Shown piece after piece: positions 61,188 through 64,000 of a stretch of 64,000 nt of DNA. The translations under genes were made by a program, and so were the position numbers. Below the pieces are notes generated by a model. It made no database searches and was not told where the DNA came from. It worked only from the letters and a program-made list of their open reading frames with translations. Every line of letters starts with the position of its first letter. The first letter of the stretch is position 1. The stretch is from the NCBI RefSeq assembly GCF_030019515.1, contig NZ_JASEEQ010000002.1, positions 1 through 64,000 of the forward strand, read 5' to 3'. This DNA comes from Nocardioides sp. (GTDB lineage Bacteria; Actinomycetota; Actinomycetes; Propionibacteriales; Nocardioidaceae).

Positions 61188-62440
61188 CAGACCCCCACGT
61201 TGTGGGCGTAATGGGCCTGGTTGGCGCGGTAGCTCTTGTACGCGTTGCGCCACTGCACCCGGGAGATGTAGGGCTCGGAGGGGTCGAAGCGCTGCTGGTT
61301 CCACGGCTCGAAGTAGCTGAGCAGGTCGGGCTTGGCGCCGCGCTTGGTGTAGCCGCGACCGACCTGGAAGTGCCCCGAGGCGTCGTCGTCGAGGTAGGGG
61401 TAGAACCGCTTGAGCAGGACCGGGTGCAGCACGACCGGCGCGTGGTAGTCGGCGAGGTGGCGCATCATCAGCAGCATCCACTTGCGGAAGCCGTAGCGGC
61501 CGATGTCGAGCACGATGTAGGGCCCGGCATGGTCCTCGCGGTCCCACCCGGTGCTCTGGTTGACGACGCGGACCATGTCGTAGACCGAGCTGCCGCTGCT
61601 GGTCGTGTGCAGCCGGCGGGCCCAGTGCCGCTGCTTCTGATGCCGGTCGCGCCAGCCCCACGCGATCATCTGCATCGAGGTCGGGCCGCACCAGTAGGTG
61701 CGGTTCTGCGACGCCACCTGCTTCGGGTTCAGGATCGCGACGCGCCGCGGGTAGTCGCGCATCGTCTTGACGCTCGCCCGGGTCGGGGCGGCGGTCGGCG
61801 TGGGTGAGGCCGATGTCCTGGCCGATGTCTTGGCGACGGGCACGGCGCGCGCCTCGGGGTGCGCCTCGAGGAAGCCGCTGGGCAGCGGGACGCCCTCGAT
61901 CTCGTGGCGCAGCAGCCAGACCTTCGCGACCGACCGCGCGGCCATGGTCAGCTCGGCGCGGTCGGCGGCGGCGCGAGCCGTCGGGCTCAGCCGCGCGCGC
62001 TGCTCCAGCACCGCTGCGGCGTCCAGGTCGCCGGTGCCGCGCGCAGCAGCGGCGGGGCGGGCGGCGATCCGGCGGGCGGCGTTGGCCATCCGGTCGCGGA
62101 CCTGGTCCTGGGTGTCCTCGGTCCAGCCGGTGCCGAGGCAGTAGCGCTGGCCCTCGAGGTCGGCGCAGCGCACCGCGGAGGCGGCGAGCTGCTCGGGCGT
62201 CGCCCGGCCCGAGACCCGCCCGAGGGCCCGGCCCTCCGCGACCACCCGGTCGATCTCGTCCTGCAGCTGCGGCGTCACCCGCGACCAGCCCGCAGTCGTG
62301 GCCGGGCGCAGCGCCCCCGCCTTGCCCTCCCCGGTGGGCGCGATCGCGCCGTCGTCGTCCTCTCCGCGTGGGATGAACGGCGTCACTGCGAGCAGCACGA
62401 CCAGGGTGCCGGCGAGGATCAGGAGGGGACGGCGAGACAT
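61187..62440 (-). CDS. Exported C39-like cysteine peptidase
   Basis: A 417-residue protein: N-terminal membrane anchor (PLLILAGTLVVLLAVTPFI, ~5-23), a helical segment (~50-170), an Ala/Thr/Pro linker, then a papain-like C39 domain (~240-417). YWCGPTSMQMIAWGW holds the catalytic Cys, and ASGHFQVGRGYTK the catalytic His. The domain matches the C39-like group that often processes secreted proteins. It is not part of an ABC transporter. ATG 62440. The next gene (lipoprotein) overlaps it. Confidence 0.85.
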   Translation of the reverse strand: MSRRPLLILAGTLVVLLAVTPFIPRGEDDDGAIAPTGEGKAGALRPATTAGWSRVTPQLQDEIDRVVAEGRALGRVSGRATPEQLAASAVRCADLEGQRYCLGTGWTEDTQDQVRDRMANAARRIAARPAAAARGTGDLDAAAVLEQRARLSPTARAAADRAELTMAARSVAKVWLLRHEIEGVPLPSGFLEAHPEARAVPVAKTSARTSASPTPTAAPTRASVKTMRDYPRRVAILNPKQVASQNRTYWCGPTSMQMIAWGWRDRHQKQRHWARRLHTTSSGSSVYDMVRVVNQSTGWDREDHAGPYIVLDIGRYGFRKWMLLMMRHLADYHAPVVLHPVLLKRFYPYLDDDASGHFQVGRGYTKRGAKPDLLSYFEPWNQQRFDPSEPYISRVQWRNAYKSYRANQAHYAHNVGV

Positions 62441-62720
62441 GGGACGACCTCGAGACGGTGGGGAAGACCAGCCGTCCCACTGTCACCTTGCGTCACTGGT
62501 CTAGTCAAGTTCCCCACTGGCCACAGGCAAGAGGAGCCCGTCGGCCTGTCGACCGGCTCCCGGGTGTGAACCGCAACGGACGCGCCTACCGCAACCACAC
62601 CGTCTGGCGACTGACCCCAAGAGCGAATCCGCGGCCCGCGCGGCGACGAAGTCGACGCGCGAGACGCGGACATCGACGTCGGGCGGAGCGACGCGCTCGT
62701 GGGCGCGACCGGCGGGGTAT

Positions 62721-62796
62721 TGGAGCGGATGACGAGACTCGAACTCGCGACATCGACCTTGGGAAGGTCGCGCTCTACCAACTGAGCTACATCCGC
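62721..62796 (-). tRNA. tRNA-Gly (anticodon CCC)
   Basis: On the reverse strand 62796-62724 folds as a tRNA: acceptor GCGGATG pairing with CATCCGC, D-arm GCTC...GAGC, anticodon stem CGACC/GGTCG around loop TTCCCAA (anticodon CCC), T-arm with GTTCGAGTC. The discriminator is U, as in bacterial tRNA-Gly, and CCA is encoded at 62723-62721. Confidence 0.93.
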
Positions 62797-62827
62797 ACGA
62801 CCCGCGGGAGGCGGGTCGGCGCACATG

Positions 62828-63637
62828 CTATATCGATCCCTCCCCGCCCGGATAAATGACCCGGGGTACGGCGGGGCCGGGGACGTTCACGAGCGTCGGG
62901 TACTTGGGCCTGACCTGGTCCCCGGACGAGCGGCCGGTGAGCCGCCGGTGCACCCAGGGGGCGAGGAACTCGCGGCTCCACCGCGCGTTCGCGGCGAGCC
63001 GCTCGCGGCGGTCGAGCACGGGGATCGGGGCGAGGCTCGGCCGGACCAGCTCGTGGGCGACCCCGAGCGCGTCGAGGACCTTGGTCGCCATGTAGGCGTG
63101 GCCGGCGGAGTTCAGGTGCATCCGGTCGGTGTCCATGACCGCGGGCAGCTCGACGTCGCGCATCCGCCACTGGTCCACCAGTGTCGCCCCGTGCCGGTCG
63201 GCGATCTCGCGGACCCACTCGTTGAACACGGCGAAGCGGCCCCGCATCGCGGCGAAGACCCCGGTCGTGCCGGGGTCGAAGAGCGTGAACATGACGACCC
63301 GGGCGCTGCTGGCCGAGAGGCGCCCGATGGCCTGCTCGTACCGGGCGGCGAGCGCATCGACGTCGACCCGGGGCCGGAGCACGTCGTTGCCGCCGCCGTG
63401 GATCGTGACCAGGTCGGGGCCCAGGGCGAGGCCGGCGTCGAGCTGCTCGTCGAGGATCGCGGGCAGCTTGCGGCCGCGGATCGCGAGGTTGGCGTAGCCG
63501 AAGTCGTCGGTCTGCCGGGCCAGCACCTCGGCCACCCGGTCGGCCCAGCCCCGCAGGCCGTTGGGGCGGTCCGGGTCGGGGTCCCCGACGCCCTCGGTGA
63601 ACGAGTCGCCCAGGGCGACGTACCGGTGCAGGCTCAC
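62828..63637 (-). CDS. SGNH/GDSL-family hydrolase
   Basis: A 269-residue esterase-type protein, GTG 63637. YVALGDSFTEGVGD holds the nucleophile Ser (block I); GGGNDVLRP is block III (Asn), and MDTDRMHLNSAGHAYMA is block V with the catalytic Asp and His. No signal peptide, so probably cytosolic. This family hydrolyses esters or lipids; substrate unknown. It is divergent from dcd, 65 bp between starts. Its C-terminal ~60 residues are Arg-rich. Confidence 0.9.
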   Translation of the reverse strand: MSLHRYVALGDSFTEGVGDPDPDRPNGLRGWADRVAEVLARQTDDFGYANLAIRGRKLPAILDEQLDAGLALGPDLVTIHGGGNDVLRPRVDVDALAARYEQAIGRLSASSARVVMFTLFDPGTTGVFAAMRGRFAVFNEWVREIADRHGATLVDQWRMRDVELPAVMDTDRMHLNSAGHAYMATKVLDALGVAHELVRPSLAPIPVLDRRERLAANARWSREFLAPWVHRRLTGRSSGDQVRPKYPTLVNVPGPAVPRVIYPGGEGSI

Positions 63638-63702
63638 CGGGCCATTCTCGCGGTCCCGGCGTCCGCTGCCCACGGCGGGTGGGGGCCGGTAGGTTGTCCG
63701 CG

Positions 63703-64000
63703 TGCTGCTGTCAGACCGCGACATCCTGGTCGAGATCGACGCCGGGCGGGTCGCCCTCGAGCCCTACGACCCGGACATGCTCCAGCCGTCGTCGATCGAC
63801 GTGCGGCTGGACCGGTACTTCCGGGTCTTCGAGAACCACAAGTACCCGCACATCGACCCCGCCGCAGACCAGTCCGACCTGACCCGGCTGGTCGAGCCCG
63901 AGGGCGAGGAGCCGTTCATCCTGCACCCGGGCGAGTTCGTCCTGGGGTCGACGTACGAGGTCGTCACGCTGCCTGACGACATCGCGGCACGGGTGGAGGG
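63703..64000 (+). CDS. dcd: dCTP deaminase (partial)
   Basis: The N-terminal 99 residues of a deoxycytidine triphosphate deaminase; the gene runs off the right edge. [22 protein letters not shown] and [16 protein letters not shown] are family-typical, with [27 protein letters not shown] as the middle motif. It makes dUMP from dCTP for thymidylate synthesis; actinobacterial forms are often bifunctional deaminase/diphosphatases. TAGGTT at 63691-63696 is a -10 box 6 nt before GTG 63703, suggesting a leaderless message. Confidence 0.93.

Overview
The window is strongly GC-rich with a large share of GTG starts, many 1-4 nt stop/start overlaps and several apparently leaderless genes. It encodes a mycothiol-dependent-type isomerase, an IdeR/DtxR-like iron box, a KstR-like box, an RNase H/phosphatase fusion and a DUF222-HNH protein. 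Together these point to a chromosomal segment of an actinobacterium, most likely Nocardioides or a close relative (inference). I see no phage, plasmid, transposase, rRNA or CRISPR.

Layout. 1-4.8 kb: a cut-off membrane protein, an Asp/His-rich exported protein, a minimal Ser/Thr kinase, and an OmpR-type two-component system with a second Asp/His-rich exported protein. The two acidic genes share an upstream element built on 11-bp repeats. 5-15 kb: acyl-CoA synthetase, ABM monooxygenase, then housekeeping genes (Nif3-like, C4 zinc-ribbon coiled coil, RNase H/phosphatase fusion, YaaA, RNB nuclease, PASTA lipoprotein, phosphoribosyltransferase-hydrolase fusion). 15-21.2 kb: an iron-type ABC operon behind an IdeR-like box, translationally coupled to an 857-residue adenylation/carrier/acyltransferase protein. 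21.3-29.9 kb: CtlX hydrolase, a decayed DUF2075 fragment, McrB/McrC, a DUF222-HNH protein and several small enzymes. 30-33.4 kb: a double ABC-2 exporter operon. 33.5-40.4 kb: an FAD oxidoreductase and a branched-chain amino-acid-type ABC importer with fused LivM-LivG. 40.4-48.9 kb: phosphoglucomutase, oxidoreductases, an uncharacterised propeller protein, and a divergent LysE exporter/LysR regulator pair. 48.9-57 kb: FadE5-like acyl-CoA dehydrogenase, then a tightly coupled redox operon (ApbE, ferric-reductase-like membrane protein, NuoF-like protein, ferredoxin) beside a second two-component system and a DUF2231 protein. 57-64 kb: TauE/SafE transporter with Rrf2 regulator, an NTF2-like protein under a KstR-type box, a C39-like peptidase with a lipoprotein, tRNA-Gly(CCC), an SGNH hydrolase and the start of dcd.

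Three things stand out. The iron operon predicts an iron-repressed, membrane-bound modifying enzyme of unknown product. The redox operon looks like a flavin/haem/Fe-S electron-transfer chain, with matching TCAAAT direct repeats in front of it and in front of its neighbouring two-component system. A dispersed repeat carrying an exact 26-bp palindrome occurs three times at gene 3' ends. Functions are inferred from motifs read by eye; no database search was run.
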